DNA of 64,000 nt, taken from Hominimerdicola alba. Its GTDB lineage: Bacteria; Bacillota; Clostridia; Oscillospirales; Ruminococcaceae. Every line of letters begins with the position of its first letter. Within the stretch, counting starts at the first letter, position 1. Below the pieces are notes generated by a model. It worked only from the letters and a program-made list of their open reading frames with translations. It ran no database searches and was not told the DNA's origin. Of the stretch, positions 17,993 through 27,600 are shown one piece after another. A program made the position numbers and the translations under genes. The stretch covers positions 1 to 64,000 of the forward strand of contig NZ_FOKQ01000018.1 of assembly GCF_900112155.1 (NCBI RefSeq), given 5' to 3'.

Positions 17993-19381
17993 TCAGCCCT
18001 CCCTGTCTGTGCTTTCAAGCTTAGCGATAACATCCTTTTCGTTGTATCGGAAGAATATGAATCCACCGATAAGACAAAGCACAGTGGCCAGTATCGCGGT
18101 TATCCTCAGACCCAGACCGTAGCCGCTCTCGCCCGAAGGCACATCCGAATTAATAGTCTTGATACTTGTGAACAGCAGCATAGCCAGCGACTGTCCCATT
18201 TTGAAAGCGAAAGTTCTCGCTGCATAGAACATACCCTGACGGCTCTCGCCTGTTTCTATCTTGTCAGCCTCCGAGATATCAGCAACCACAGCCTGGGGCA
18301 GTATGCCCAGTATAGCCATAGGTACAGCTGCCAGCGCCGCGATGATGAATCCGTAAGCCACACCGGGTATGGGCAGTATGCCTGCCAGCGCAGTCACAAG
18401 GAAAGTCACCGAGAAGAACATGAACGCAAAAGCGATAAGCTTCTTCTTGCCCATCTTTTTCGCGAAGATGTTTACAGGCGCATAGCACAGCAGCGAGAAG
18501 AAAGTCATAGCCGCGAACATGGGGAAAGCCCAGGTCTCCGCAAGTCCCAGCAGTGTGGTTATATAAAAGGGAAGTCCTGTCTGGAACATTGTAAGTCCTA
18601 TCCAGTAGAATATATCCGATGCCACAAATGTGCGGAAATCGCCGTTCTTGAAAGTAGCCATCAGGGAACCGAAAGCAGTGCCCTCGGTAGGTGTGGTATC
18701 AGCATAAGCGTTCTCGTCTATCAGGAAAGCGGGCACCAACATACATACCACAGCCACTGCCGAAAGTATGCCGACCGTCAGCCTGAAACTGTTTGTGTAG
18801 CCCATAGCCCCCGAGAATAATCCCGCTATATTAGGTACAAGATAGGATATTCCCGAACCGAAGAAGTAAGTCACCGAAATATAAGTCGAAAGATTTATCC
18901 TCGTTTCCTGAGTTCTGCCAAGTTCGGGGATAAGTGCGTTGTAAGGTGTACAGTAAGCTGTCATGCAAAGGTAGAACAGCATACAGAACAAAAACAGCAG
19001 TCCGAAATTACCGTAGCTTTCCCCCTTGAAAGGCAATGTGAAAATCAGCACTGTCATAACGCCGAAAGGTATGGCAGCTACCCTCATGAAAGGTATGCGC
19101 CTGCCCAGACGATGTTTGAAGCCGTCGGACTTACCCGCAATGTAAGGGTCGGTCACAGCGTCGAAAATTCGTCCCGCCGCAGCGATAACGCCCATCGCTG
19201 TCAGAAGTCCCAGCACTATCCTGCCCTGTGGGATGAAATAGCTGTGACCCTTGGGCAGTTCGTCAGGTTCATAGAATTTTACCAGCCAGTTCGTGATAAT
19301 ACCCGCCAGAGTTGACCACCCCAGCTGACCGACTGCGAATATCCAGAGTATCTTGTTAGAAGCTATCTTTTTGTTCTCCAT
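17993..19381 (-). CDS. GPH-family sugar:cation symporter (MelB-like)
   Basis: 462 aa, about 12 membrane helices. The N-terminal part has a FDAVTDPYIAGKSDG motif, matching the cation-site signature of glycoside-pentoside-hexuronide transporters, and the RLGRRIPFM loop that follows it. Probably brings in alpha-galactosides for the adjacent GH36 enzyme. The start at 19381 follows ATAGGGGGCGCTGAT; an upstream in-frame ATG at 19402 lacks a site. Second gene of the tetR-symporter-galactosidase operon. Confidence 0.88.
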   Translation of the reverse strand: MENKKIASNKILWIFAVGQLGWSTLAGIITNWLVKFYEPDELPKGHSYFIPQGRIVLGLLTAMGVIAAAGRIFDAVTDPYIAGKSDGFKHRLGRRIPFMRVAAIPFGVMTVLIFTLPFKGESYGNFGLLFLFCMLFYLCMTAYCTPYNALIPELGRTQETRINLSTYISVTYFFGSGISYLVPNIAGLFSGAMGYTNSFRLTVGILSAVAVVCMLVPAFLIDENAYADTTPTEGTAFGSLMATFKNGDFRTFVASDIFYWIGLTMFQTGLPFYITTLLGLAETWAFPMFAAMTFFSLLCYAPVNIFAKKMGKKKLIAFAFMFFSVTFLVTALAGILPIPGVAYGFIIAALAAVPMAILGILPQAVVADISEADKIETGESRQGMFYAARTFAFKMGQSLAMLLFTSIKTINSDVPSGESGYGLGLRITAILATVLCLIGGFIFFRYNEKDVIAKLESTDREG

Positions 19382-19418
19382 ATCAGCGCCCCCTATCGGC
19401 ATGACCTATATGCTCTGC

Positions 19419-20078
19419 TTATTTTGTGCTGAAAAAGCTTACTCCCGATTCTATCAGCAGTTCAAGTTCTGTCAGAGCGTATTCGCTCCTGTCCGATGGA
19501 AGAAGCTCACCCTTGACGAATTTCTTGCAAAGCTCCAGCAACGCGTGAGCATAGGTCAGATAATACATTTTAAAATTATCCACCCGCCGAACCGTACCGT
19601 CTTTCAGACCCTTTTCGTAAGCCCTCACCAGTACGGGATAAAAGTTTATTATTGAACTCTCGTATTTCTGCAAGTCTTCCTTGGCTATCTGCTCTCTTAC
19701 TATATATGTATCGAACTCGCCCAGAAGCCGCATGAAATCGCTGTGTGCCTCATACAAAACCAGATACATACGCATAAGGTCGCTTATCTGCTTGATGCCG
19801 GGCTGCTGCATGAATTCTCTCGAATCGAACACCCCTGCAAAAAGCTCGTTTATCTCGTCCCAGAGATATGTCATTACCTCCGTCACCATACGGGGCTTTG
19901 TGCCAAAATAACGGTAGAGGGTAGCCACGCCCACCCCGCTTGCATCTGCTATGTCTGTCATCTTTATCTCTTCAATGCCGTGCTCGAGAAAAAGCTGTGC
20001 GGCAGTGAGAACTGCGCGGTCAGTGCGCTGGACTTTTAAATTTTTTCTTGAAAAATCGGAACAAATCTCATTACCCAC
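19419..20078 (-). CDS. TetR-family transcriptional regulator of the alpha-galactoside operon
   Basis: 219 aa beginning at a GTG (20078) with AAGGAGGTTTGTCAA upstream. The N-terminal helix-turn-helix is typical (MTDIADASGVGVATLYRYFG). The C-terminal ligand domain is not assignable. The symporter gene begins 37 nt after its stop. The palindrome at 20098-20135 just upstream is its probable operator, giving autoregulation and control of sugar uptake. Using TetR rather than AraC or LacI for alpha-galactosides is less usual. Confidence 0.85.
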   Translation of the reverse strand: MGNEICSDFSRKNLKVQRTDRAVLTAAQLFLEHGIEEIKMTDIADASGVGVATLYRYFGTKPRMVTEVMTYLWDEINELFAGVFDSREFMQQPGIKQISDLMRMYLVLYEAHSDFMRLLGEFDTYIVREQIAKEDLQKYESSIINFYPVLVRAYEKGLKDGTVRRVDNFKMYYLTYAHALLELCKKFVKGELLPSDRSEYALTELELLIESGVSFFSTK

Positions 20079-20097
20079 TTGACAAACCTCCTTAAAT

Positions 20098-20135
20098 GTG
20101 ATAGACTTACTATCAACTGATAGATAGTCTATCAC
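20098..20135. promoter_or_regulatory. Large palindromic operator upstream of tetR
   Basis: A 38-bp inverted repeat: GTGATAGACT (20098-20107) with AGTCTATCAC (20126-20135) around an inner CTATCA-AC-TGATAG. It holds four CTATC/GATAG half-sites, as expected for two TetR dimers. It lies 20 nt before the tetR start and also faces the divergent gene at 20288. Confidence 0.65.
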
Positions 20136-20287
20136 ACAAACCGACATTTGTCAAGAGGTTCTTGAAAATATTAAAATTTACGACACATTTTTCTGCAACA
20201 GGCACAATCGTGAAACGTTTAAGTTCGGGAAAACGGCAATAACAGATCCTGCCGTGTCCCCGCAGACCGCACAATGGAGGTACAGCT

Positions 20288-21745
20288 ATGGAAAGATCAA
20301 AAGTCATATTCGGCAATCAGATGTCTGCATCGGCATACAGAAAAGCAGTCAAGGGCAAGGAGAAGTTCATTAAAAAGTACGGCAGTGATATGGACAGGGT
20401 GTACCATCTCACCGCCGCACCCGCCCCTGCCATAGGAGAGCCTTTAGGTGTTCGGGAGCTAAAAATATCGGGCAAGACAGGTGTTGAGTTCAATGACAAG
20501 AGCCTTGTCATCGGCAATATCAGGATGGGCTTCGGTCACTACCGCATTTCTATGGCGATAGCTTCCTCCGCCCGCTCCATGGGGTATGACCCTTATTGGT
20601 TCGATCTCTGTTCTTTCAGCGATACCACCTGCGGCAAGGTCATAGCGGGTCAGAATCAGCTTTATTCTCTGGGCTCACGGATATCCCAGAAGTCGGTACT
20701 ATTTAATAAGCTTCTGTGGGAACCCCTGAACAGCGAGGGCTTCCGCCAGCTGACCTACAACTGCTCCGACCAGAAGACAGCCGAGCTGATGACCCCTGTT
20801 TTCCGCGACTTGCCCAAGGATATCCCCTATGTAGCAACCCATGTATGGCCATCGCAGGCGGCGATACACGCAGGGCTCACTCATGTGGTAAACGCTATAC
20901 CCGATAACTGGCCTATGGCGCTGCACCTCTCCGAGGGCGCTGTGCATACCGTTCAGACGCCATCAGCCTATCTGGGATACCGCGCGCTCCGCGGCATGGA
21001 TAAGCACCGCATACTCAAGCCCATGCCCAAGGATTCCGTAGTGTATACAGGTCAGTACATCGACCACGAACTTGTGAGCAATATCGAATACGACTGCGGC
21101 AAGCGCATCGAAAGGGTTCAGAAAGGCAAGGCTGTACGCTGGCTTATGTCCGTAGGCGGCGCAGGGGCTCAGAAAGAGATCTTCGTATCCATGATAAGAA
21201 GAATGCTCCCCGATATCAAAAAGGCGAAAGCCACTCTCTTTATAAATGTGGGCGACCATAAAAAGGTCTGGGAACAGCTGAAGACCGAAATGCCCCATAT
21301 GATGCCCTTCGTTACCGAGCATTTCAACGATTTTTCCGAAACTTCCGAGTTTGCAAATCAGGCGATAGACGGTGAAGTATTCGGCATACACGCATTCTGC
21401 CACAGTGATATATTTGCGGCGGTATATTCCACAAATCTTCTCATGCGCTGTTCAGATGTGCTCATCACCAAGCCCAGCGAGCTTGCTTTCTATCCCATAC
21501 CCAAGCTGATGATAAAGCGTGTGGGCGGTCATGAAGCCTGGGGCGCTATCCGTGCGGCGGAGGTTGGCGACGGCACCTACGAATGTTCAACTCCTGCCGA
21601 GACCTGCGGCATGATGAAGCTTATCCAGCATAACGGCGATATCATCGAAAAAATGTGCGCTAATATCATCACCGCGAAAAATGCAGGTATCTATGACGGC
21701 GCTTATAAGGTGGTTGAACTGGCAGTATCTGGAAAAATCGGGTGA
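20288..21745 (+). CDS. GT-B-fold glycosyltransferase-like protein of unknown function
   Basis: 485 aa, cytoplasmic. The sequence IRMGFGHYRISMAIASSARS resembles the glycine/His loop at the start of MurG/MGDG-synthase-type GT-B enzymes, and SVGGAGAQKE is like the start of their second domain. KPSELAFYPIPKL near the C-terminus matches the donor-site region loosely. I do not recognise a named family and infer only the fold. Divergent from the tetR operon with 150 nt between, GGAGG before the ATG. Confidence 0.55.
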   Translation: MERSKVIFGNQMSASAYRKAVKGKEKFIKKYGSDMDRVYHLTAAPAPAIGEPLGVRELKISGKTGVEFNDKSLVIGNIRMGFGHYRISMAIASSARSMGYDPYWFDLCSFSDTTCGKVIAGQNQLYSLGSRISQKSVLFNKLLWEPLNSEGFRQLTYNCSDQKTAELMTPVFRDLPKDIPYVATHVWPSQAAIHAGLTHVVNAIPDNWPMALHLSEGAVHTVQTPSAYLGYRALRGMDKHRILKPMPKDSVVYTGQYIDHELVSNIEYDCGKRIERVQKGKAVRWLMSVGGAGAQKEIFVSMIRRMLPDIKKAKATLFINVGDHKKVWEQLKTEMPHMMPFVTEHFNDFSETSEFANQAIDGEVFGIHAFCHSDIFAAVYSTNLLMRCSDVLITKPSELAFYPIPKLMIKRVGGHEAWGAIRAAEVGDGTYECSTPAETCGMMKLIQHNGDIIEKMCANIITAKNAGIYDGAYKVVELAVSGKIG

Positions 21746-21824
21746 TTATCAACAATTTATGTTGACGGTTTGTGAATAAACCACAAATAAATATCAAAAT
21801 ACCTCGCCATTTACAGCTTTCGAC

Positions 21825-21853
21825 TTGATTTTTTTTATTTGGTATGTTAAAAT
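21825..21853 (+). promoter_or_regulatory. Sigma-A promoter of the carboxypeptidase gene
   Basis: TTGATT, 17-nt spacer, TAAAAT. The predicted start near 21860 makes the ATG at 21865 nearly leaderless and supports the downstream ATG at 21931. Confidence 0.6.
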
Positions 21854-21930
21854 AATGAAGTAAAATGAAGTGCATGGAGAACGCTGCACCGGCAAGTACC
21901 CTTTTGGGCAGCGGAAACAGTGAGGAAGAT

Positions 21931-22980
21931 ATGATCGAAAATGATAACAGAAACGTTCCCGAGGAGGAGCGTGCTGTTAAAGGACCGGAATCTATCATAG
22001 ATAACTATGACCTGTCAAGGTATGAACTTTCTCCCGAGGAAAAAGCCCGCGAGGAGATGATAAGGCAGCGTATCAGGGACAGACGACGTGCAGCCGAGCG
22101 CAGACGCATAAAGCGCAACCGCACCCTGGCTCTGATAGTAGCTGTAGTCCTTGTGTTCATACTGTGCAGGGGCTGCTATGCATCTTACCGCAAAAAGCGT
22201 GATGAAAAGCAGGCAAAAGCTAAAGCGACGGAAAGCAAGGTCGAGAAGCAGATAGTGTATGAAGAAGATACAGACAGTTCGCAGGACGAACAGCCTGAGG
22301 TCGGACATAAGATACAGAATGTGGATGGACTTACCTATGTTGACGGTATACTCATAGTCAACAAGACCTACCCTCTGCCACATGATTATGCACCGGGCAT
22401 AAGTACAGCAGCTCAGGCGGCATTCGATGATATGACGGCGGCAGCCTTCAATGACGGGCTGTATCTCTACGTAAATTCGGGATACCGCAGCTATGATGAG
22501 CAGTATATGCTGTATTACAACTATGCGCTGAGCAGGGGAATAGCCGAGGCAGACAGGGTATCTTCCCGTCCCGGATATTCCGAGCATCAGTCGGGACTGT
22601 GCTTTGATGTCAATTCAACGGACTTCTCATTCAGTGATACCGCCGAAGCCAGATGGCTTGCGGCACACTGCGCGGATTACGGTTTCATTATACGTTTCCC
22701 AAAGGGAAAAGAGGCTATTACGGGGTATGAGTATGAGTCATGGCACATAAGGTACGTAGGTGTTGATATTGCAAAAGAGATCACATCAAAGGGATTGTGT
22801 TTGGAGGAATACTTAGGGGTAACATCGAACTATGATGATGCACCCGACGGTGTTTCACAGCAGCAGCTCGCCGAAGAAATGGGCGTCACAGTGGATGACC
22901 CTAACGGCGGCACCGAAACTGATGCTGAAAGCGAAGACAGCACGTACTACGACGAAGGCTATGAAAGTCAAGTTCAATGA
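21931..22980 (+). CDS. D-alanyl-D-alanine carboxypeptidase, VanY/M15B type, membrane-anchored
   Basis: Trims the terminal D-Ala of peptidoglycan stem peptides outside the membrane. A basic cytoplasmic segment is followed by one helix (LALIVAVVLVFILCRGCYA), an acidic linker, and the M15B domain with SGYRS, SEHQSGLCFDV (zinc His and Asp) and ESWHIRY (catalytic Glu, zinc His). About 349 aa from the ATG at 21931, chosen for the GAGGAAGAT site and promoter position; an earlier in-frame ATG at 21865 lacks a site. Ends in an acidic tail. Monocistronic with a clear terminator. Confidence 0.9.
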   Translation: MIENDNRNVPEEERAVKGPESIIDNYDLSRYELSPEEKAREEMIRQRIRDRRRAAERRRIKRNRTLALIVAVVLVFILCRGCYASYRKKRDEKQAKAKATESKVEKQIVYEEDTDSSQDEQPEVGHKIQNVDGLTYVDGILIVNKTYPLPHDYAPGISTAAQAAFDDMTAAAFNDGLYLYVNSGYRSYDEQYMLYYNYALSRGIAEADRVSSRPGYSEHQSGLCFDVNSTDFSFSDTAEARWLAAHCADYGFIIRFPKGKEAITGYEYESWHIRYVGVDIAKEITSKGLCLEEYLGVTSNYDDAPDGVSQQQLAEEMGVTVDDPNGGTETDAESEDSTYYDEGYESQVQ

Positions 22981-22986
22981 CAGCTT

Positions 22987-23019
22987 ATCGCCCCTGCTTT
23001 GAAAGCGGGGGCGATTTTT
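22987..23019 (+). terminator. Rho-independent terminator after the carboxypeptidase gene
   Basis: TCGCCCCTGCTTT / GAAAGCGGGGGCGA stem followed by five T, starting 7 nt after the stop. Confidence 0.85.
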
Positions 23020-23041
23020 AAACAATTGGCAGGGATATGTT

Positions 23042-23530
23042 ATGAAAAAGAGGTTTACGTTTAAAAGTGCATATTATATGACTGTTGCGGTCGCAGGAGC
23101 GGCTGCGATAGTGATCCTGCCTGTCATTGCGGCGTTTTCGCTGAATTCCACTTTTGCAGGACTTATCACTCTGGGACTGGCATTGATACTGCATATAATC
23201 TCTCTGCATCTGGCGGCGCGGGTGCCCTGCGTTATAAGCGCAGATGAAGATGCCCTACGGGTAGACGTGTGGTGTAAAAAGTACGTTTTCCTCTATCAGG
23301 ATATCGAAAAAGCCGAGGTCAGCCATGAGTTTGTTGAAACTCTCATGCTCAGGGAAGTGCCGTATTATCTCGAAACTCTCAAAATAACCGCAAAGTCGGG
23401 AGAATACAGCTTTAAAAGCAAGACCCGCGCTTTTATACAGGAAGACGGCAGACCTTACCCCTTTGAGAACGGAAAATTTCAGGAGATAAGGCGCTATATC
23501 GCACCGCGCATAATAGGCGGCGGACAATAA
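23042..23530 (+). CDS. Small membrane protein with PH-like cytoplasmic domain
   Basis: 162 aa. Two hydrophobic helices (MTVAVAGAAAIVILPVIAAF and ITLGLALILHIISLHLAARV) are followed by about 95 residues (ALRVDVWCKKYVFLYQDIEK...) that look like the bacterial PH fold used in many short membrane proteins. Function unknown. It precedes the two-component pair, but with a 112-nt gap. Confidence 0.55.
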   Translation: MKKRFTFKSAYYMTVAVAGAAAIVILPVIAAFSLNSTFAGLITLGLALILHIISLHLAARVPCVISADEDALRVDVWCKKYVFLYQDIEKAEVSHEFVETLMLREVPYYLETLKITAKSGEYSFKSKTRAFIQEDGRPYPFENGKFQEIRRYIAPRIIGGGQ

Positions 23531-23642
23531 TTATTATGCCGTTAACAATGTTCGGTCACGCAGAATACACATTACAGGATTATCATATTTTTAGGAAATA
23601 ATGTCCGCTCTTTGCGGACCTCTGAAAAGGAGCTGACAACTG

Positions 23643-24317
23643 ATGGCAAAGATACTGGCAGTTGACGATGAGGCGAAGATACGTACCATCATCAAGGAGT
23701 ACGCTGAATTTGAGGGCTATGAAGTAGCCGAAGCAGCAGACGGCATGGAAGCTGTTGAAATGGTAAAGAATGATGATTTCGATATCATCATAATGGATAT
23801 CATGATGCCCCGACTTGACGGATATTCCGCCTGCAAGGAGATACAGAAGATCAAGAAGATACCCGTGATAATGCTCTCCGCAAGGGGCGAGGAGTACGAT
23901 AAGCTTTTCGGCTTTGAGATAGGAATCGATGACTATATGGTCAAGCCTTTTTCGCCCAAGGAACTCATGGCGAGAGTCAGGGCGGTCCTTAACCGCGCAA
24001 AAGCTTCCCGCACTACCGAGGATATCATAAAGTATCAGGGACTTGAGATAAACTTCACCGCAAGGGAAGTGAAGATAGACGGCGAAAAGGTCTCAATGAC
24101 CCCAAAGGAGTACGATCTTCTCTTCTATCTTGTAAGAAATATGAATATCGCCCTTTCGAGAGAAAAGCTTCTTGAAGAAGTATGGGGTTTTGATTTCTAC
24201 GGCGATGACAGAACTATCGATACTCACATAAAAATGCTGAGAAACTCTCTCGGACCATACCGCAACCTTATCGTTACCCTGAGAGGAATGGGGTATAAGT
24301 TTGAAAAGATCCAGTAA
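23643..24317 (+). CDS. OmpR/PhoB-family response regulator
   Basis: 224 aa. Receiver domain with phospho-acceptor Asp 52, acidic pair in VDDE, Ser 79 and Lys 101. The C-terminal winged helix is complete (MTPKEYDLLFYLVRN, DDRTIDTHIKMLRNSLG). AAAGGAGCTGACAACTG precedes the ATG. The histidine kinase gene overlaps its end by 17 nt, so the two form one unit. No target is evident. Confidence 0.95.
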   Translation: MAKILAVDDEAKIRTIIKEYAEFEGYEVAEAADGMEAVEMVKNDDFDIIIMDIMMPRLDGYSACKEIQKIKKIPVIMLSARGEEYDKLFGFEIGIDDYMVKPFSPKELMARVRAVLNRAKASRTTEDIIKYQGLEINFTAREVKIDGEKVSMTPKEYDLLFYLVRNMNIALSREKLLEEVWGFDFYGDDRTIDTHIKMLRNSLGPYRNLIVTLRGMGYKFEKIQ

Positions 24318-25770
24318 AAAGCCTGCAGGGCTGCGGAAAACCGTAAGGGATATCCGCAAGGGCAAGCGCAGTATGCAGACCTTTGTCTGGATATACTTCG
24401 TGCTCTTTGCCATAGTGATACTTGTGGTGCTGTGGCTGGGACAGTACGTTTTCTTGTACAACTACTACAAGTCTGCGAAAGTCAACAACATAAGCCGCGA
24501 GGCTAACCGCATCATACAGGCATACGGCACCGAGGAGCAGGGTCATATCAACAGGACTGTTGCCTACGAGAACAGTATGTGCATAGTCATAACCGACGTT
24601 GATGGAAATCCCCTGACCTCCGAGAACAATCTGGGCTCCTATTCAAAGCTCTTCGATGATATCGAGAACCATTATTCGATGTATATATTCGAGCTGAAAA
24701 GTGCTCTTGAAAAGGCATCGGATAACTGCTATACCGTCACCTTTGATAATGACGATCTCAATGTCAAGGAAATGATATACTGTGCCAAGATCTATACTGA
24801 TGATTCGGAGGATCAGGCTTACCTGTTCATCGAATCCACCATCGAGCCTATAGATTCCACGGTGAAAATAATCAGGGAACAGCTGATGTTCATTTCCATA
24901 ATCCTCTTTGAGCTTGCCATAATAGTCGGCACATTAGCCGCCATGAGGCTCAGCCGACCCATAGTCAGTATCACCAAGACCGCTAAGCGCTTCGGCGAGG
25001 GCGATTTCGATGTTGAATTCAAGGGCAAGGGCTATAAGGAAGCCGAGAAGCTGGCAGAAGTCCTTAACGATGCCAAAAACGAGATACGCAAGGTCAGCGA
25101 CCTGAGAAAAGACCTGATAGCCAATATCTCCCACGACCTTCGTACACCTCTCACAATGGTGAAAGCCTATGCCGAGATGATACGCGACCTTTCAGGAGAT
25201 AACCCCGTAAAAAGGGCTGAACACGTTCAGGTCATAATCGATGAAGCTGACAGGTTATCGAACCTCGTTAACAATCTTCTGGAGCTTTCAAAGCTGGAAA
25301 GCGGAAATATGGAACTCAACCGCCGCAAGTTCTCGATAGTCGATAAGATAAACGACTGCATGACGAGGTATCAGCTCGTCATTGAACAGAACGGCTACGA
25401 TATGAAGTACGAACCCGATGAGGACAGGCAGATAGATGCCGACCCCGATAAACTGGATCAGGTCATCTACAACTTCATAAACAACGCGATAAACTACACA
25501 GGGGATCATAAGGTGATTCGCATCAAGCAGATAAATTCCGAAAAATCCGTGCGCATCGAAGTCTCCGACAACGGCAAGGGCATAGCAAAAGAACTCCTGC
25601 CTAAGGTATTCGACAGGTATTACCGCGATGCCAAAGTCAAGCGCGATGTTGTAGGCACAGGTCTTGGACTTGCTATATGCAAGGAGATACTGAAATGCCA
25701 CGATTTCCCTTTCGGTGTCCGCTCGGAAGAGGGCAAGGGCACTACATTCTGGTTTGAGATACCTACATGA
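24301..25770 (+). CDS. Sensor histidine kinase (two TM, HAMP, HisKA, HATPase_c)
   Basis: 489 aa from a TTG inside the end of the regulator gene. Two membrane helices (WIYFVLFAIVILVVLWL; LMFISIILFELAIIVG) flank an extracellular sensor of about 150 residues. Then come HAMP, HisKA with phospho-His 278 (NISHDLRTPL), the N box, DNGKGI, and GTGLGLAICKEI. It phosphorylates the adjacent regulator. Overall resemblance is to VanS/WalK-type kinases, but the ligand is unknown. Confidence 0.93.
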   Translation: MKRSSKKPAGLRKTVRDIRKGKRSMQTFVWIYFVLFAIVILVVLWLGQYVFLYNYYKSAKVNNISREANRIIQAYGTEEQGHINRTVAYENSMCIVITDVDGNPLTSENNLGSYSKLFDDIENHYSMYIFELKSALEKASDNCYTVTFDNDDLNVKEMIYCAKIYTDDSEDQAYLFIESTIEPIDSTVKIIREQLMFISIILFELAIIVGTLAAMRLSRPIVSITKTAKRFGEGDFDVEFKGKGYKEAEKLAEVLNDAKNEIRKVSDLRKDLIANISHDLRTPLTMVKAYAEMIRDLSGDNPVKRAEHVQVIIDEADRLSNLVNNLLELSKLESGNMELNRRKFSIVDKINDCMTRYQLVIEQNGYDMKYEPDEDRQIDADPDKLDQVIYNFINNAINYTGDHKVIRIKQINSEKSVRIEVSDNGKGIAKELLPKVFDRYYRDAKVKRDVVGTGLGLAICKEILKCHDFPFGVRSEEGKGTTFWFEIPT

Positions 25771-25792
25771 CCTTTTGTAATATCGTAAACCC

Positions 25793-25832
25793 GAAAGGAC
25801 AGCTGATCTGATGGTCAGCTGTTCTTTCTTTT
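25793..25832 (+). terminator. Rho-independent terminator of the two-component operon
   Basis: Fourteen-base arms with one mismatch (GAAAGGACAGCTGA / TCAGCTGTTCTTTC) followed by a T-rich run, 23 nt after the kinase stop. Confidence 0.8.
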
Positions 25833-25842
25833 GTGTAAAATG

Positions 25843-25873
25843 AAGAAGAAAAGAGCCGCACGTTAGTGCAGCC
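25843..25873 (-). terminator. Rho-independent terminator of the HtrA gene
   Basis: Minus strand GGCTGCAC-TAAC-GTGCGGCTC stem followed by TTTTCTTCTTC, about 48 nt past the HtrA stop. It converges with the two-component terminator. Confidence 0.65.
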
Positions 25874-25920
25874 CTTTCCCGGAAGTAAAGAATATGAAAA
25901 ATGATTAGAAGAATGCTTTG

Positions 25921-27351
25921 TCAGAACCCTCCGAAAAAACTGAAAGGGTCATAGTAGTAATCGTCATAGTCGTTGTAATTGTTGTAGTAGTCATTGCGGC
26001 GGGTGTCGTTGTTTTCGGTGACCACCGTTTCGCCTGTAGCTTCGTCAAGTACAACGTCTATATTTATCTTTCGGCTGCTTCGGTAGACTGTCAGTGTCAC
26101 CGTGTCGCCGGGTTTATGCTTGTTCTTGACATCGTTCAGCTGAACTATGCCGTTTATTATAGTATCATCGATAGCGATGATGATGTCGTTCTCTTTAAGA
26201 CCCGCAGCCTGTGCGCCGCTGCCCTCAGTTACCGTCTTTACCAGGAATCCCTGAGGTATGCCGTAGTAAGTGGAGTAAGCGGATTTAACATCAGCGCCTG
26301 TGATACCAAGGCTGGGTCTGCCTGTTACATAGCCGTAACTCATAAGGTCACTGACTATAGGCAGTGCGTCATCTATCGGTATGGCGAATCCAAGACCTTC
26401 AACTTCCGCTGATGCCACCTTAGCGGAGGTTATCCCCACTACCTGCCCGTAAGCATTTATCAGCGCACCGCCGGAGTTACCTCCGTTTATGGAAGCGTCG
26501 GTCTGAAATACCTTCATGGTTATATCTTCAACAGTTATCGTCCTGTCCTTAGCCGAGATTATTCCCGAAGTAGCGGTGTTAGCCAGGTCAAGTCCAAGGG
26601 GATTTCCTATAACTATCGCAAGCTCGCCAACCTGTACATCTGCAGATTTTCCTATCTCAGCCTTAACAAGATCGTTCTTTTCGATCTTCAGCACCGCCAG
26701 ATCTGTCTGGGTATCTTTACCAACATTCACCGCGGTGTAAGTCAGCTCGTCCTGATTCTCATCGCCGTTTCCGTAATAAGGGGGAAGCACAACCGATATA
26801 GACTGCGCGTCCTTGATAACGTGTGCATTGGTGATGATGTATCCGTCTTCGCTGAGGATTATACCCGAACCTGTAGCAATGCCCATCTCTGTGATGCAGC
26901 TTATGCCGACTACAGAGGGTGACAGTTTGCTTATGATGTCAGGTATCTTCATAGCATCTTCGGGTGCCGCCAGCTGTTCCAGCGTAGGAAGATTGCTCCT
27001 GTTGACAGAAGCGGCCGAAGGATCGATACGCTCTGTGTCAGCAACTTCCTTGCCGGCTGCATCATTTCGGTCAGCAGGAAAGACGCCGTCCCTGTCAGTG
27101 ACTATCCTGTAACCCACAATGGAAGTTACAGCTATCGCACCAACACCCAGCACCGCCACAAAAGCAGTGAGTATCTTTTTGCCCGCAGAACCTTTCTTGC
27201 CCGTGGGTTCATAGGAGTACTCGTGCGCCATACCCTGAGGAACGTAATTCTGCGGCTCGCCGAAGCTCTCGCGGTTCACATAGGGCTGCTGAACCGAGGG
27301 TGTTCTGTTATCATCATAAGGCGGATATCCGCCGCCGTTATATCCGTTCAA
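25921..27351 (-). CDS. HtrA/DegP-type membrane-anchored serine protease with PDZ domain
   Basis: 476 aa. A Tyr/Pro/Asn-rich cytoplasmic N-terminus, one helix at about 57-80, a trypsin-like domain with triad His 177 (NAHVIKD), Asp 217 (QTDLAVLKI) and Ser 293 (GGNSGGALI), and one PDZ domain. Degrades misfolded proteins at the outer face of the membrane. The end is an unusual Asn/Asp/Tyr-rich tail (YYNNYNDYDDYYYDPFSFFG). Starts at a TTG with AAGGAGGGCGTTTGA before it. Monocistronic, back-to-back with the two-component operon. Confidence 0.92.
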   Translation of the reverse strand: MNGYNGGGYPPYDDNRTPSVQQPYVNRESFGEPQNYVPQGMAHEYSYEPTGKKGSAGKKILTAFVAVLGVGAIAVTSIVGYRIVTDRDGVFPADRNDAAGKEVADTERIDPSAASVNRSNLPTLEQLAAPEDAMKIPDIISKLSPSVVGISCITEMGIATGSGIILSEDGYIITNAHVIKDAQSISVVLPPYYGNGDENQDELTYTAVNVGKDTQTDLAVLKIEKNDLVKAEIGKSADVQVGELAIVIGNPLGLDLANTATSGIISAKDRTITVEDITMKVFQTDASINGGNSGGALINAYGQVVGITSAKVASAEVEGLGFAIPIDDALPIVSDLMSYGYVTGRPSLGITGADVKSAYSTYYGIPQGFLVKTVTEGSGAQAAGLKENDIIIAIDDTIINGIVQLNDVKNKHKPGDTVTLTVYRSSRKINIDVVLDEATGETVVTENNDTRRNDYYNNYNDYDDYYYDPFSFFGGF

Positions 27352-27600
27352 TCAAACGCCCTCCTTGACAAACTGGTCGGTCTGTAATATAATGTATTAC
27401 AGGATCTGCTGTACGTCATCTGACAATATTCATTATACCCGCAAATGTGATAGTTAAATGACAATCATAAAAAACTTTACAAAATTATTTCGTGGTGTTA
27501 AAACCGCGCAGATACGCAGGGGTTATCCACAAGAAAATTATAATTGTCCCTTTTTACTTTTGTGTTGTAGATAAGATAAACGGGATTTGCGGAGGTCGCG

